The position numbers and the translations under genes were made by a program. 64,000 nucleotides of DNA from Scilla litardierei (Eukaryota > Streptophyta > Magnoliopsida > Asparagales > Asparagaceae). Under the pieces are notes generated by a model. The model saw nothing but the letters and a program-made list of their open reading frames with translations, was not told the origin of the DNA and ran no database searches. The stretch covers positions 48,735,987 to 48,799,986 of the forward strand of contig CM061142.1 in assembly GCA_030789695.1 (NCBI GenBank), given 5' to 3'. Shown here piece after piece: positions 62,603-64,000 of this stretch. Every line of letters begins with the position of its first letter. Position 1 is the stretch's first letter.

Positions 62603-63757
62603 CGTGTATCAGGCATACTAGCAGGTTCAACAGGGATTGTATGTGGAGCCTGAGGAGTAGTTGGAGCTTTCCAGGTGGAGCTTACTGCAGAAGGTTTTGG
62701 AGTGGATGGTGCCGGTGGAGACGAGAAAATAAATTTGGGCTCATCAACTGATGGAAATGGTGAAGCACTATTGACCGCAGAAGGCTCGGATAAGCCAGAA
62801 GTAGCCACAGCAGTAAGGGATGGAGCAGACGGTGACATTGTCACTGAATGAGTAACTTCAGAGGTACCCAACAATGTGTGATCTTCTAGGAGAGCAGTAA
62901 TACCAAGAGCTGAAGGTGCACTGTGATATCTTGACCCCTGCAAAGGATTAACAGAAGAAACTTGATTTGACCGTGATTTTGGCACCCGTTGGGATAATAT
63001 TTTAGGTTGAGAATGTTGCTGCAGTCCAGGCTGCAAGTCAAGGTGCTTAGCACTATGCTTCTTTGTATCTGGATCAGAAGTCTGTTCCTGCAAGGGAATA
63101 GATTGATGCTTTAGATCAGAAGCGGGTGATCTGGCAATTGTGTCATCAGCCTCATCATATTTCACTTTCTCGTCATATTTCACTTTCTCATTAAGCATAT
63201 CAGGGCTAGATTTATGAAGTAGATCACTTTCAACTTTCCGGGGAGATAATGAATCAAGCTTCTCTTGAAAAGCATTTGACAATGTTAATCTCTGAAGAAC
63301 ATGAAGCGCAGCATCCCCCTTCCCATCCACCCAATCTATGGTGCTAAAGATCTCCTGCACCTTGGCAAATGCTTCCACGGGAAGGCCATCTTTCTCGTCA
63401 CTAGTAGCCACCTCCACAGTAACATGAGAAGTAGCTGCATCCATTTCTGAAAGAAGGACCTACAAACAAAAAAAAACTTTGTCACCATAAACGTGTGGAA
63501 TTACGAACTCTTCTTGCAAGTGAAAATGTACAAACCTCGGCTCTGAAATCTCTTGGAAATCGCTCTTTTGCATCCCACAGAATGTCAACCTCATCGCGAT
63601 TGAGCATCAAAATGTTAGATCTGATAAAGGCCGTATTGAACATCACTCTGAACATCATCTCCTCACGATCTAGATCTTCATCTAATGTAATGCACTCAAG
63701 TACCACATCTCCTTGTATATGGCAATGTACATCGATTTTAACTAGTTCACAGTCTGC
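4438..63757 (-). CDS. Class II plant formin (C2-FH1-FH2), spliced gene, partial at both ends
   Basis: Formins nucleate and elongate unbranched actin filaments. FH1 recruits profilin-actin and the dimeric FH2 ring stays on the barbed end; plant class II members carry an N-terminal PTEN-like phosphatase-C2 module that binds phosphoinositides. Seen here: twelve minus-strand exons at 63757-63536, 63459-61688, 61587-61464, 51465-51394, 51008-50910, 50793-50752, 38953-38873, 38785-38735, 38656-38575, 13733-13639, 4700-4629 and 4554-4438. All have AG/GT borders, compatible phases and no internal stop, giving 943 codons: the end of C2, a long Ser/Pro-rich linker plus FH1, then about 300 residues of FH2. 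The intact frame across introns of up to 24.8 kb argues for a working gene. The phosphatase exons and the FH2 C-terminus are not in the window. Class II is firm; the exact paralogue is not determinable. Confidence 0.95.
4629..4700 (-). CDS. Formin exon: FH2
   Basis: A 72 bp, phase-0 exon encoding [20 protein letters not shown] and then AASR, which follows MHYLCK in plant FH2 domains. The acceptor is CCGCAG and the donor GTATAG. It is separated from the previous exon by the 8.9 kb intron that holds a gypsy element. Confidence 0.94.
4930..5160. other. GC-rich island with a 26 bp poly-C tract
   Basis: A sharply bounded GC-rich block in AT-rich intron. It contains a C run at 5096-5121 followed by GTGCCCTTTGGGCAC, a perfect 15 bp palindrome about an odd centre. 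No coding match is recognised. It could be part of an unrecognised repeat. Confidence 0.4.
5442..5815 (-). repeat. 3' LTR of the gypsy element
   Basis: It starts TGATGCGATCTAATG and ends with TCGTATCA, TG...CA in element orientation as well. It aligns along its full length with 12810-13184. The adjoining minus-strand purine run AGGGGAGTAA is the polypurine tract, which also encodes the pol stop. Confidence 0.88.
5828..5990 (-). pseudogene. Chromodomain at the integrase C-terminus
   Basis: A minus-strand frame reads [13 protein letters not shown], then [11 protein letters not shown], then [10 protein letters not shown] and [11 protein letters not shown] just before the stop and the purine tract. 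The paired-Trp plus YNATxES pattern is the chromodomain of plant chromoviruses, thought to guide insertion by binding chromatin marks. Confidence 0.82.
6100..6982 (-). pseudogene. Integrase of the chromovirus
   Basis: 6650-6982 encodes the zinc-binding CDVCQRHK segment and the start of the catalytic core ([20 protein letters not shown]). Around 6540-6600 a broken frame reads [12 protein letters not shown], the core segment carrying the catalytic Glu. 6100-6360 gives the C-terminal helix and [10 protein letters not shown] nested element at 6984-7612 cuts the N-terminal part, and frameshifts separate the rest. Confidence 0.85.
6984..7612. mobile_element. Nested non-autonomous hAT-type element in integrase
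   Basis: The ends TAGGGGTGGCAATTCGGGCC and the reverse complement TATGAGTGGCAATTTTCGGC form terminal inverted repeats. They are flanked by TCTTCATC and TCTTCATT, a nearly perfect 8 bp target duplication. Subterminal GGCCCGG-type repeats occur in both halves. It interrupts the integrase reading frame and so inserted after the gypsy element. Confidence 0.85.
8085..9063 (-). pseudogene. Reverse transcriptase and RNase H of the chromovirus
   Basis: The open part (8085-8717) carries [12 protein letters not shown], the catalytic FDD box of Ty3/gypsy reverse transcriptases. It then has the thumb/connection ([21 protein letters not shown]) and the start of RNase H ([16 protein letters not shown]). 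The upstream fingers/palm region to about 9063 is recognisable on the minus strand but broken by stops. The domain order RT then RNase H then integrase is gypsy-type. Confidence 0.88.
9476..9796 (-). pseudogene. Retropepsin domain of the chromovirus
   Basis: The frame opens [14 protein letters not shown] and contains [11 protein letters not shown], the catalytic Asp motif of retroviral-type aspartic proteases, about 35 residues in. It continues the gag acidic tail with a frame change. Protease would cleave the gag-pol polyprotein. Confidence 0.85.
10722..11343. mobile_element. Nested hAT-type element in gag
   Basis: It begins TAGGGGTGGTAAA and ends in the complement of TAGGGGTGACAAACGGGTC. 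The flanking octamers TCTGCAGG and CCTATAGG agree at only five of eight positions. Subterminal GGGTCGGGT/ACCCGACCC arrays are dense. Its right part includes a 73 bp minisatellite (units starting at 11158 and 11231) and was later copied by the 523 bp tandem duplication. Confidence 0.75.
11151..12196. repeat. 523 bp tandem duplication
   Basis: Sequence from about 11151 recurs from 11674 with a constant offset of 523 bp (for example GTCATAGTAGTCTC at 11351 and 11874). The unit joins the right end of the nested hAT-type element to a stretch of gag, so it arose after that insertion. The join lies at GGCGGCCCTG/GGCGGCCCCG, a short homology that could have promoted unequal exchange. Confidence 0.9.
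12795..12806 (-). promoter_or_regulatory. Primer binding site (initiator tRNA-Met)
   Basis: On the minus strand the sequence three bases inside the 5' LTR is TGGTATCAGAGC, the standard complement of the 3' end of plant initiator tRNA-Met used to prime reverse transcription. Confidence 0.88.
12810..13184 (-). repeat. 5' LTR of the gypsy element
   Basis: It aligns with 5442-5815 with scattered substitutions and small indels, indicating an old insertion. It ends next to the primer binding site at 12806. Confidence 0.88.
13185..13638. other. Intron sequence between the gypsy element and formin exon
   Basis: AT-rich, with no features beyond the splice donor of the exon at 13639. Confidence 0.5.
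13639..13733 (-). CDS. Formin exon: FH2
   Basis: A 95 bp exon (2 nt plus 31 codons) encoding [20 protein letters not shown] and then [11 protein letters not shown], which directly continues the GTARG motif. It lies between ATGCAG and GTACCT. Its upstream intron of 24,841 bp is the longest in the window. Confidence 0.95.
13734..15539. other. Intron sequence with CA/CG microsatellite and a CGGCTCGG-rich block
   Basis: A CACACG/CACG microsatellite lies at 13781-13806. A block at about 15255-15420 is dense in CGGCTCGG and GGTCGGC repeats and unlike its AT-rich surroundings. No coding frame is convincing. Confidence 0.45.
15540..16090 (-). repeat. AT-rich dispersed repeat, reverse-oriented copy
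   Basis: Its reverse complement resembles 16810-17330 and, through GAGCTTGGTTACCTAGTTGA-type sequence, the copies at 47840-48140. It is dominated by TTGAGTCTTTTAG-like runs and carries a GCGAGATCC boundary. It looks like an LTR or terminal repeat of an unclassified element; no protein domain is attached. Confidence 0.5.
16810..17330 (+). repeat. AT-rich dispersed repeat, forward copy
   Basis: It begins GAATCCAATTTCAAATTGG and runs through repeated TTTGAGTC/TTTTAGTTATTT blocks to GAGCTTGGTTATCTAGACGA. Related forward copies start at about 45228 and 48722, and reverse copies lie at 15540-16090 and 47840-48140. With the reverse copy 1.3 kb away it forms a large imperfect inverted repeat. Confidence 0.55.
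17331..18927. other. Unassigned intronic sequence
   Basis: It contains a purine-rich GAGAG stretch (17690-17860) and a longer degenerate region (18050-18880) with no recognisable domain. It is probably old repeat sequence. Confidence 0.4.
18928..19296. mobile_element. Palindromic MITE with hairpin ends
   Basis: The arms pair across a centre at 19112. Each terminus is itself a palindrome (TGCTGACAGCACATG facing its complement about 20 bp on), giving a hairpin at each end of a larger hairpin. It sits between a TG microsatellite and a TA microsatellite. No coding capacity. Confidence 0.8.
19325..19735. mobile_element. Possible non-autonomous element with ATTGTATAATAGA end
   Basis: The left part has CTAGAAATTACATGTGCAC followed by the palindrome GTGCACGTAGTGCAC, and the right end reads CAATTGTATAATAGA between TA-rich stretches. 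A similar CAATTGTATAATAGA end recurs near 38125. Helitron or other terminal structure was considered, but neither end is diagnostic. Confidence 0.35.
19749..19954. mobile_element. Small MITE (AGAATAATGG family)
   Basis: The terminal inverted repeats AGAATAATGGGTATCATA and the complement of AGAATAATGGCTATCATAC enclose about 200 bp and lie in TA repeats. A related element is at 31904-32067, and a single end of the same family is at 20368-20430. Confidence 0.75.
19985..20346. mobile_element. Palindromic MITE
   Basis: The arms pair around 20167. CCCTCCAACAACCTCATTTC near 20024 faces GGAAAATGTGGTTTTTGGAGGG ending near 20310 with a few mismatches. Flanked by TA-rich DNA. The short open frame inside has no family match. 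Confidence 0.65.
20603..21997 (+). repeat. 5' LTR of copia element 1
   Basis: It aligns with 32586-33655 and ends GATCCAACA just before a degenerate initiator-Met primer site (TGATATTAAAGC near 21999-22011). It carries five pairs of TAGTCGACTAA-type palindromes between about 20970 and 21370, each pair spaced 21-22 bp. The first bases are partly eroded, so the start is approximate. Confidence 0.75.
22030..22800 (+). pseudogene. gag of copia element 1 (remnant)
   Basis: It begins [13 protein letters not shown] and soon shows [12 protein letters not shown], the N-terminal gag motif of copia elements. A Lys/Glu-rich coiled-coil-like stretch and stops follow. The zinc knuckle is not evident. Confidence 0.65.
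23220..24570 (+). pseudogene. Protease and integrase of copia element 1
   Basis: The protease site reads [10 protein letters not shown], so the catalytic Asp of the usual D-S-G-C-S motif is Gly. [12 protein letters not shown] ends the pre-integrase zinc region. [17 protein letters not shown] and [17 protein letters not shown] are the catalytic integrase core. [10 protein letters not shown] and DEEIFVGYS are the C-terminal integrase motifs. There are several frameshifts. Confidence 0.85.
24750..25184 (+). pseudogene. Reverse transcriptase of copia element 1, 5' half
   Basis: It reads [50 protein letters not shown] and [15 protein letters not shown], the ordered copia RT motifs. It is then cut by the insertion at 25185. 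Confidence 0.88.
25185..25701 (-). repeat. 3' LTR of the TR-GAG element with internal tandem copy
   Basis: 25380-25701 is a full LTR. 25185-25379 repeats its first part and stops after CATACCTATGG. The inner border adjoins the minus-strand purine tract GGGGGCGGAGTAA. Confidence 0.85.
25750..27745 (-). pseudogene. gag of the TR-GAG element
   Basis: It starts near 27741 ([20 protein letters not shown]), parallel to the chromovirus gag start. A GC-rich tandem low-complexity section (about 26990-27330) encodes Pro/Arg/Gly/Ala units such as [12 protein letters not shown]. The gag core motif [13 protein letters not shown] is near 26510, and a zinc knuckle [14 protein letters not shown] near 25860-25910. 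An acidic tail ends in GHLHVE and a stop. Internal stops mark it as decayed. Confidence 0.8.
27754..27765 (-). promoter_or_regulatory. Primer binding site (initiator tRNA-Met)
   Basis: The minus strand reads TGGTATCAGAGC three bases inside the 5' LTR, with the same AAT spacer as in the chromovirus at 12795-12806. Confidence 0.88.
27769..28095 (-). repeat. 5' LTR of the TR-GAG element
   Basis: It spans TGATAGGAAACAAAC to CTATCTATCA and aligns with 25380-25701. It shares a CTAGGGCCGGCCCCTCCC block with its partner and a related GGCCGGCC block with the chromovirus LTR. Confidence 0.88.
28101..29040 (+). pseudogene. Reverse transcriptase 3' half and RNase H of copia element 1
   Basis: It resumes with [11 protein letters not shown], which carries the two catalytic Asp. 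The longest open part follows (28210-28656), with [23 protein letters not shown] and [13 protein letters not shown]. RNase H motifs follow in shifted frames to about 29040. Confidence 0.88.
29267..29422. repeat. 78 bp perfect tandem duplication
   Basis: CCCAGCCGTACTTCAACC starts both units (29267 and 29345), and the copies appear identical to GTAGGTACAAA. It lies in the non-coding zone after pol of copia element 1. The identity suggests recent origin. Confidence 0.9.
29810..31020 (+). pseudogene. Extra ORF after pol in copia element 1 (env-like position)
   Basis: Three open pieces follow each other. 29899-30309 includes [18 protein letters not shown] and [18 protein letters not shown] then IKGVKIHL; 30503-30745 continues in another frame with an acidic Pro-rich tail; about 30800-31000 reads [20 protein letters not shown], a coiled-coil-like end. 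The FYANL...KGVKI pattern resembles the plant-specific 'putative plant transposon protein' domain found in extra ORFs of plant LTR elements. The position matches the env-like gene of Sireviruses. Function unknown; the frame is broken. Confidence 0.55.
31468..31861. mobile_element. Palindromic MITE
   Basis: The arms are reverse complements around 31664. Ends ACGTGCTATATACACCATGC and ACGTGCTGTATACACCATGC match closely, and pairing persists through TCGGTTTTCGTGCAAATTC to the centre. No coding content; the target duplication is unclear. Confidence 0.82.
31904..32067. mobile_element. Small MITE (AGAATAATGG family)
   Basis: The terminal inverted repeats AGAAAAATGAGTATCACATG and AGAATAATAAGTATCATATG lie beside TA and TG microsatellites. 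Same family as 19749-19954. Confidence 0.75.
32086..32474. mobile_element. Palindromic MITE with hairpin ends
   Basis: The ends AAAGTGTTCCTAGGGTGACT mirror each other. Each end also holds an internal palindrome, ACTCCTTAGATTAAATCTAA then GGAGT, so each tip can fold separately. Arms pair through CCAAAAATCAAGCAATTCC to a centre near 32280. Lies 112 bp before the 3' LTR. Confidence 0.85.
32586..33655 (+). repeat. 3' LTR of copia element 1, truncated
   Basis: It follows the purine tract AATAGGGAGAA and starts TGTTAAAAAAATGAG. It matches the 5' LTR, including five GTCGAC-type pairs at about 32960-33360. It stops after GATTCTCCA, where the palindromic element begins; the last 340 bp or so of LTR do not resume after 37805. 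Confidence 0.8.
33807..34950 (+). pseudogene. GeBP/DUF573-like gene copy, left arm
   Basis: GeBP/storekeeper-like proteins are plant-specific DNA-binding regulators. The copy starts [20 protein letters not shown] with a Ser-rich N-terminus. The DUF573-type core then reads [31 protein letters not shown], and (after a frameshift at about 34460) [21 protein letters not shown]-terminal helix region [17 protein letters not shown] lies at 34720-34860. The order and spacing match the family: WFQ/DEI-IL-G, F-FIK, QLS-KL-LR. Stops and frameshifts make it a pseudogene. The DUF573 assignment is by motif memory only. Confidence 0.68.
35560..35885. repeat. 139 bp direct repeat at the palindrome centre
   Basis: TGAGCTCTATTTTCTTTAGC occurs at about 35692 and 35831, followed by the same TTTTGTTTACTTGAATGAAT. 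The surrounding CTTCTTG-rich DNA is repetitive. It is in the spacer between arms. Confidence 0.75.
36520..37646 (-). pseudogene. GeBP/DUF573-like gene copy, right arm
   Basis: Inverted partner of 33807-34950. It starts at 37646 ([20 protein letters not shown]), has the core [20 protein letters not shown] through [17 protein letters not shown] to [13 protein letters not shown] (36847-37197, unbroken here), and the C-terminal [17 protein letters not shown] (36591-36791). Substitutions, including some silent-looking ones, separate it from the left copy, so the duplication is not new. It is on the same strand as the formin. Confidence 0.68.
37805..38000. repeat. Degenerate TTTAGTTCCTCC tandem array
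   Basis: Around eight imperfect units of roughly 20-25 bp (TTTAGCTCCTCC, TTAGTTCCTCC, TTTAGCCTCCTCC, TTTAGTTCCCC, TTTAGTTCCTTCC) run on from the right palindrome end. No function recognised. Confidence 0.7.
38001..38574. other. Intron sequence before the formin exon cluster
   Basis: Non-coding. A CAATTGTATAATAGA end near 38125 is shared with the element at 19325-19735. Confidence 0.4.
38575..38656 (-). CDS. Formin exon: FH2 core signature
   Basis: An 82 bp exon (27 codons plus 1 nt) encoding [19 protein letters not shown] and then ALNQGTARG. The GNxLNxGT motif is the best-conserved FH2 signature. The split Gly codon is completed by the exon at 13733, 24.8 kb away. Confidence 0.95.
38735..38785 (-). 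CDS. Formin exon: FH2
   Basis: A 51 bp, phase-0 exon encoding [17 protein letters not shown], with a TTGCAG acceptor and a GTAAAA donor. The LNxVNSA segment is the conserved helix before the FH2 core signature. Confidence 0.93.
38873..38953 (-). CDS. Formin exon: FH2
   Basis: An 81 bp, phase-0 exon that begins [20 protein letters not shown] and ends KIQFRSQ, a typical FH2 helix pair. It lies between CTGACAG and GTTAGG and starts a compact group of three exons (38575-38953) separated by 87 and 78 bp introns. Confidence 0.95.
39323..43250 (+). mobile_element. hAT-type DNA transposon, decayed, right end not found
   Basis: AGTGTTCTAAATATTGG at 39323 looks like a hAT terminus, and the next 170 bp are packed with CGATAT/ATATCGG motifs in both orientations, as in hAT subterminal arrays. 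A possible 5' non-coding exon ends at ATCG/GTGAGG near 39747. The transposase follows from 40817. The right terminus was not identified. Confidence 0.6.
40817..43140 (+). pseudogene. hAT transposase with BED zinc finger and DUF659-type region
   Basis: 40817-41455 is open: [25 protein letters not shown] Cys2-His BED finger at about residues 35-60, then a basic helical region. The next segment reads [19 protein letters not shown], the DUF659 start carrying a conserved Asp. [12 protein letters not shown] lies near 41810, and the dimerisation end reads [19 protein letters not shown] near 42975. Stops between segments and possible introns show it is inactive. This family of plant hAT-like transposases cuts and pastes DNA. 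Confidence 0.8.
43386..43478. repeat. Short inverted repeat (hairpin)
   Basis: AGGGATAAGGATGGGCATG and its near complement end a 93 bp segment that also contains GCCCGATTGGGC and CCAATTGGGC palindromes. Possibly a tiny MITE. Confidence 0.6.
43514..43633. repeat. About 60 bp tandem duplication
   Basis: ACATTGCTTTGATGCTTTTA starts at 43514 and 43576. The units differ mainly by two T in a T run. Confidence 0.88.
43634..45227. other. Unassigned intronic sequence
   Basis: Open frames at 43634-43884 and 44054-44320 are short and hydrophobic or low-complexity, with no recognisable family. A CTTTTGG/GGCTT-rich stretch covers 43950-44300. Confidence 0.35.
45228..45620 (+). repeat. AT-rich dispersed repeat, forward copy
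   Basis: It starts GAATCCAAATTGTATTCAAA and continues with TTTGAGTC/TTTTAGA blocks and a TTTGAGAAAATTTGATT segment, as in the copies at 16810 and 48722. Probably one terminal repeat of an unclassified element. Confidence 0.55.
45621..46948. other. Degenerate GCTCAACCTCGG-rich sequence
   Basis: 45650-45850 repeats imperfect CTCAACCT/GACTCAAC words; a similar word set occurs at 48180-48360. No coding evidence. Confidence 0.4.
46949..47212. repeat. 131-132 bp tandem duplication
   Basis: GATGATGAATGTGCTCGGAT starts near 46951 and 47082, and ACAAAATCAACGA at 47051 and 47183. The two units differ at several positions. Confidence 0.88.
47213..47839. other. Unassigned intronic sequence
   Basis: A small direct repeat of GTAGTACATGTGGGTAATTC-type sequence lies near 47475-47530. 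Nothing else recognised. Confidence 0.4.
47840..48140 (-). repeat. AT-rich dispersed repeat, reverse copy
   Basis: The reverse complement reads GAGCTTGGTTACCTAGTTGA then GAGATTCGAAAAATCTC, matching the right part of 16810-17330, followed by the TTTGAGTC blocks. Confidence 0.55.
48722..49031 (+). repeat. AT-rich dispersed repeat, forward copy, interrupted
   Basis: It starts GGGAATCCAAATTGGATTC and is interrupted at 49031 by the gag-only element. Its continuation (TTATTGAATAAAATTTGAGA and GTTAGCTTGGTTTCCTGAGC) resumes from about 50350 to 50580. Confidence 0.6.
49032..50340 (-). mobile_element. Second gag-only gypsy-derived element, 5' truncated
   Basis: A 315 bp LTR (49032-49346, TGATTGG to GCATCA) is followed on the inside by a minus-strand purine tract, a short pol C-terminal remnant and gag; no protease, RT or integrase lies between. 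The 5' part and 5' LTR are missing beyond about 50340. The layout equals that of 25185-28095. Confidence 0.8.
49420..50300 (-). pseudogene. gag of the second TR-GAG element
   Basis: Reading leftwards from about 50230: [40 protein letters not shown] and [20 protein letters not shown] (the retrotransposon gag core, largely open at 49740-50024), then [17 protein letters not shown] (zinc knuckle) and an acidic tail ending EHLHVE and stop at about 49420. Better preserved than the other TR-GAG copy, but with frame breaks. Confidence 0.82.
50752..50793 (-). CDS. Formin micro-exon: FH2
   Basis: A 42 bp, phase-0 exon of 14 codons reading [14 protein letters not shown], between TTTTCAG and GTCAGG. It was found by looking for the piece missing between the EEMEQLK and YFLELM exons. 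The GDKxxLGKCEQ core is standard; the first two residues (usually Asn-Tyr/Phe in relatives) are unusual here. The downstream intron is 11.8 kb. Confidence 0.85.
50910..51008 (-). CDS. Formin exon: FH2
   Basis: A 99 bp, phase-0 exon encoding [19 protein letters not shown] and then [14 protein letters not shown], the FH2 knob-region signature. The acceptor is TTACAG and the donor GTAAAT. The 385 bp intron upstream holds nothing recognisable. Confidence 0.95.
51394..51465 (-). CDS. Formin exon: FH2
   Basis: A 72 bp, phase-0 exon encoding [20 protein letters not shown] followed by ADLM. The IDLRRANN segment is among the most conserved parts of plant FH2 domains and contributes to actin contact. 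The acceptor is TTGTAG and the donor GTAAGC. It lies 10 kb from its upstream neighbour across the copia insertion. Confidence 0.95.
51466..52330. other. Intron sequence upstream of copia element 2
   Basis: AT-rich, no recognised feature. Confidence 0.45.
52331..53952 (+). repeat. 5' LTR of copia element 2
   Basis: It starts TATTGGATATTGAATACC (TG eroded to TA) and ends AAGATCCCAACA. GTCGAC-type palindromes at about 52790-52945 are spaced mostly 22 bp. It is followed by a primer-site-like TGATACCAGAGCAATG. Confidence 0.88.
53979..55080 (+). pseudogene. gag of copia element 2
   Basis: It begins [20 protein letters not shown] then [12 protein letters not shown], the copia gag N-terminus. A long Lys/Glu-rich coiled coil follows ([19 protein letters not shown], 54400-54590). 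The region later shows [12 protein letters not shown]. The zinc knuckle is absent, apparently deleted. Confidence 0.78.
55200..55435. repeat. GTCGAC-type palindrome array between gag and protease
   Basis: TAGGAGTCGACTCATG-like units occur as pairs whose centres are 22 bp apart (about 55225, 55297 and 55363, then a further GGAGTCGACTACC pair). The array sits in a non-coding gap between gag (stop near 55080) and protease (55587). Confidence 0.75.
55587..56800 (+). pseudogene. Protease and integrase of copia element 2
   Basis: [11 protein letters not shown] is the aspartic protease site, with Cys for the usual Ser after the Asp. [13 protein letters not shown] and [10 protein letters not shown] give the His2Cys2 integrase finger. 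[14 protein letters not shown] and [15 protein letters not shown] are catalytic core motifs. [10 protein letters not shown] and [15 protein letters not shown] close the domain. Frameshifts occur throughout. Confidence 0.88.
56960..58390 (+). pseudogene. Reverse transcriptase and RNase H of copia element 2
   Basis: The RT motifs [29 protein letters not shown] and [15 protein letters not shown] appear in order; the last should be YVDD and has Asn for the second catalytic Asp. [16 protein letters not shown] and [13 protein letters not shown] lead into RNase H, where later motifs are split by stops. Confidence 0.88.
58460..58748 (+). promoter_or_regulatory. Multiple polypurine tracts before the 3' LTR
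   Basis: Three purine runs occur: AAAAGGGGAAGAAATG at about 58464, AGGGGGAG at about 58638, and AAAAAAGCGGAGAATG directly before the LTR. Sireviruses are known for repeated purine tracts in this zone. The last run would prime plus-strand synthesis here. Confidence 0.7.
58749..60315 (+). repeat. 3' LTR of copia element 2
   Basis: It starts TGTTGGATATTGAGTACC after the purine run AAAAAAGCGGAGAA and ends GGATCCCAACA. GTCGAC-type palindromes lie at about 59190-59345. Confidence 0.9.
60316..61463. other. Intron sequence downstream of copia element 2
   Basis: Short Pro/Ala-rich frames (60752-60943, 61129-61380) have no recognised family. GCTGCAGACTTTAATTTTGG-like words recur near 61040 and 61130. 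Possibly a decayed repeat. Confidence 0.4.
61464..61587 (-). CDS. Formin exon: FH2
   Basis: A 124 bp exon following TTGTAG that supplies the third base of a split Lys codon and then [14 protein letters not shown], the conserved FH2 segment after the WAE motif. It ends at DKIHL before GTAATA. The preceding intron is only 100 bp; the following one is about 10 kb and filled by a copia retrotransposon. Confidence 0.93.
61688..63459 (-). CDS. Formin exon: linker, FH1 polyproline region and start of FH2
   Basis: This 1,772 bp exon (590 codons plus 2 nt) starts with VLLSEMDAA, which completes the C2 domain. It then runs through a Ser/Thr/Pro-rich linker and a long FH1 region of repeated polyproline blocks (runs of 6-14 prolines separated by short Ala/Ser/Met spacers), and ends with [17 protein letters not shown], the N-terminal FH2 lasso/post signature. 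FH1 blocks bind profilin-actin. A perfect trinucleotide repeat, (GGC)13 on the plus strand at 62561-62599, encodes one proline run. An 18 bp tandem duplication near 63155-63190 doubles a six-residue KVKYDE unit. The donor is CAAA/GTATCT. Plus-strand Gly-rich frames here are shadows of FH1. Confidence 0.95.
63536..63757 (-). CDS. Formin exon: PTEN-type C2 domain
   Basis: This 74-codon exon opens at [13 protein letters not shown] after a CAG acceptor and closes with RDFRAE before a GTTTGT donor. It contains [24 protein letters not shown] and [11 protein letters not shown], the hallmark strand and loop sequences of the C2 half of the PTEN module in class II plant formins. The C2 domain is expected to place the protein on membranes. 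The frame joins directly to the next exon, where the 76 bp intron (63460-63535) ends at GTAG. Upstream phosphatase exons are beyond 64000. Confidence 0.92.
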
Positions 63758-63781
63758 CTGCATCCATTTGTTTTATCAAGG

Positions 63782-64000
63782 CAAAGTTGTGTACAGTTCA
63801 TAGGCCCACAATCATAATTTCTATTTGACATATATTTATATGCTACATAGACATTTGAATAACAAAATTGCATTATTCAGTGTGTTTTCCAACGGTACTA
63901 TGACCGCATCTTTAATCATGTCAAAGGTGTGTGCAGTTCATAGACCCATAAACATTATTTCTAATGACATAGATTTATATGCTACATGGATACAAAAATG
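63782..64000. repeat. Imperfect 140 bp tandem repeat in the formin intron
   Basis: CAAAGTTGTGTACAGTTCATAG at 63782 recurs as CAAAGGTGTGTGCAGTTCATAG at 63922, and the following TTTATATGCTACAT also recurs. The second unit runs to the window edge. Confidence 0.75.

Noticed and set aside
62306..62653. Open plus-strand frame coding a Gly-rich protein of 115 residues
   Set aside because: It is the antisense shadow of the polyproline FH1 exon: GGT/GGC repeats read as glycine. The minus frame is supported by flanking C2 and FH2 exons.

Overview
This is nuclear DNA from a flowering plant. One protein-coding gene spans almost the whole window on the minus strand, and nearly everything else is transposable-element sequence sitting in its introns. 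The gene is a class II plant formin, with a PTEN-type C2 domain, a proline-rich FH1 region and an FH2 actin-nucleating domain. Twelve exons (943 codons) can be placed with matching GT/AG splice sites and compatible phases, from 63757 down to 4438. The 5' exons (phosphatase part) lie beyond the right edge. The last FH2 exons were not found and probably lie beyond the left edge. The clade cannot be fixed from the sequence; very large TE-filled introns fit a mid-sized to large angiosperm genome.

Intron sizes are bimodal: seven are 74-385 bp and four are about 8.9, 24.8, 11.8 and 10.0 kb. The 8.9 kb intron (4701-13638) holds a complete but decayed Ty3/gypsy chromovirus (5442-13184, minus), which carries two nested small hAT-type elements and a 523 bp tandem duplication. 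The 24.8 kb intron (13734-38574) holds several palindromic MITEs and a Ty1/copia Sirevirus-like element (20603 to about 33655, plus). A gag-only gypsy derivative (25185-28095) is nested in that copia element. A 4.15 kb palindrome (33660-37805) abuts its truncated 3' LTR, and the palindrome's arms carry two inverted, decayed copies of a GeBP/DUF573-like plant gene.

The 11.8 kb intron (38954-50751) holds a decayed hAT transposase gene with BED finger, copies of an AT-rich dispersed repeat, and a second gag-only gypsy derivative (49032 to about 50340). The 10.0 kb intron (51466-61463) holds a second copia element (52331-60315, plus).

Three points deserve most attention: the palindrome with two facing GeBP-like gene copies; the paired GTCGAC-type palindromes spaced about 21-22 bp apart in the LTRs and internal non-coding parts of both copia elements; and the two gag-only elements, which share the same pol deletion junction and so look like one family of parasitic TR-GAG elements related to the chromovirus.
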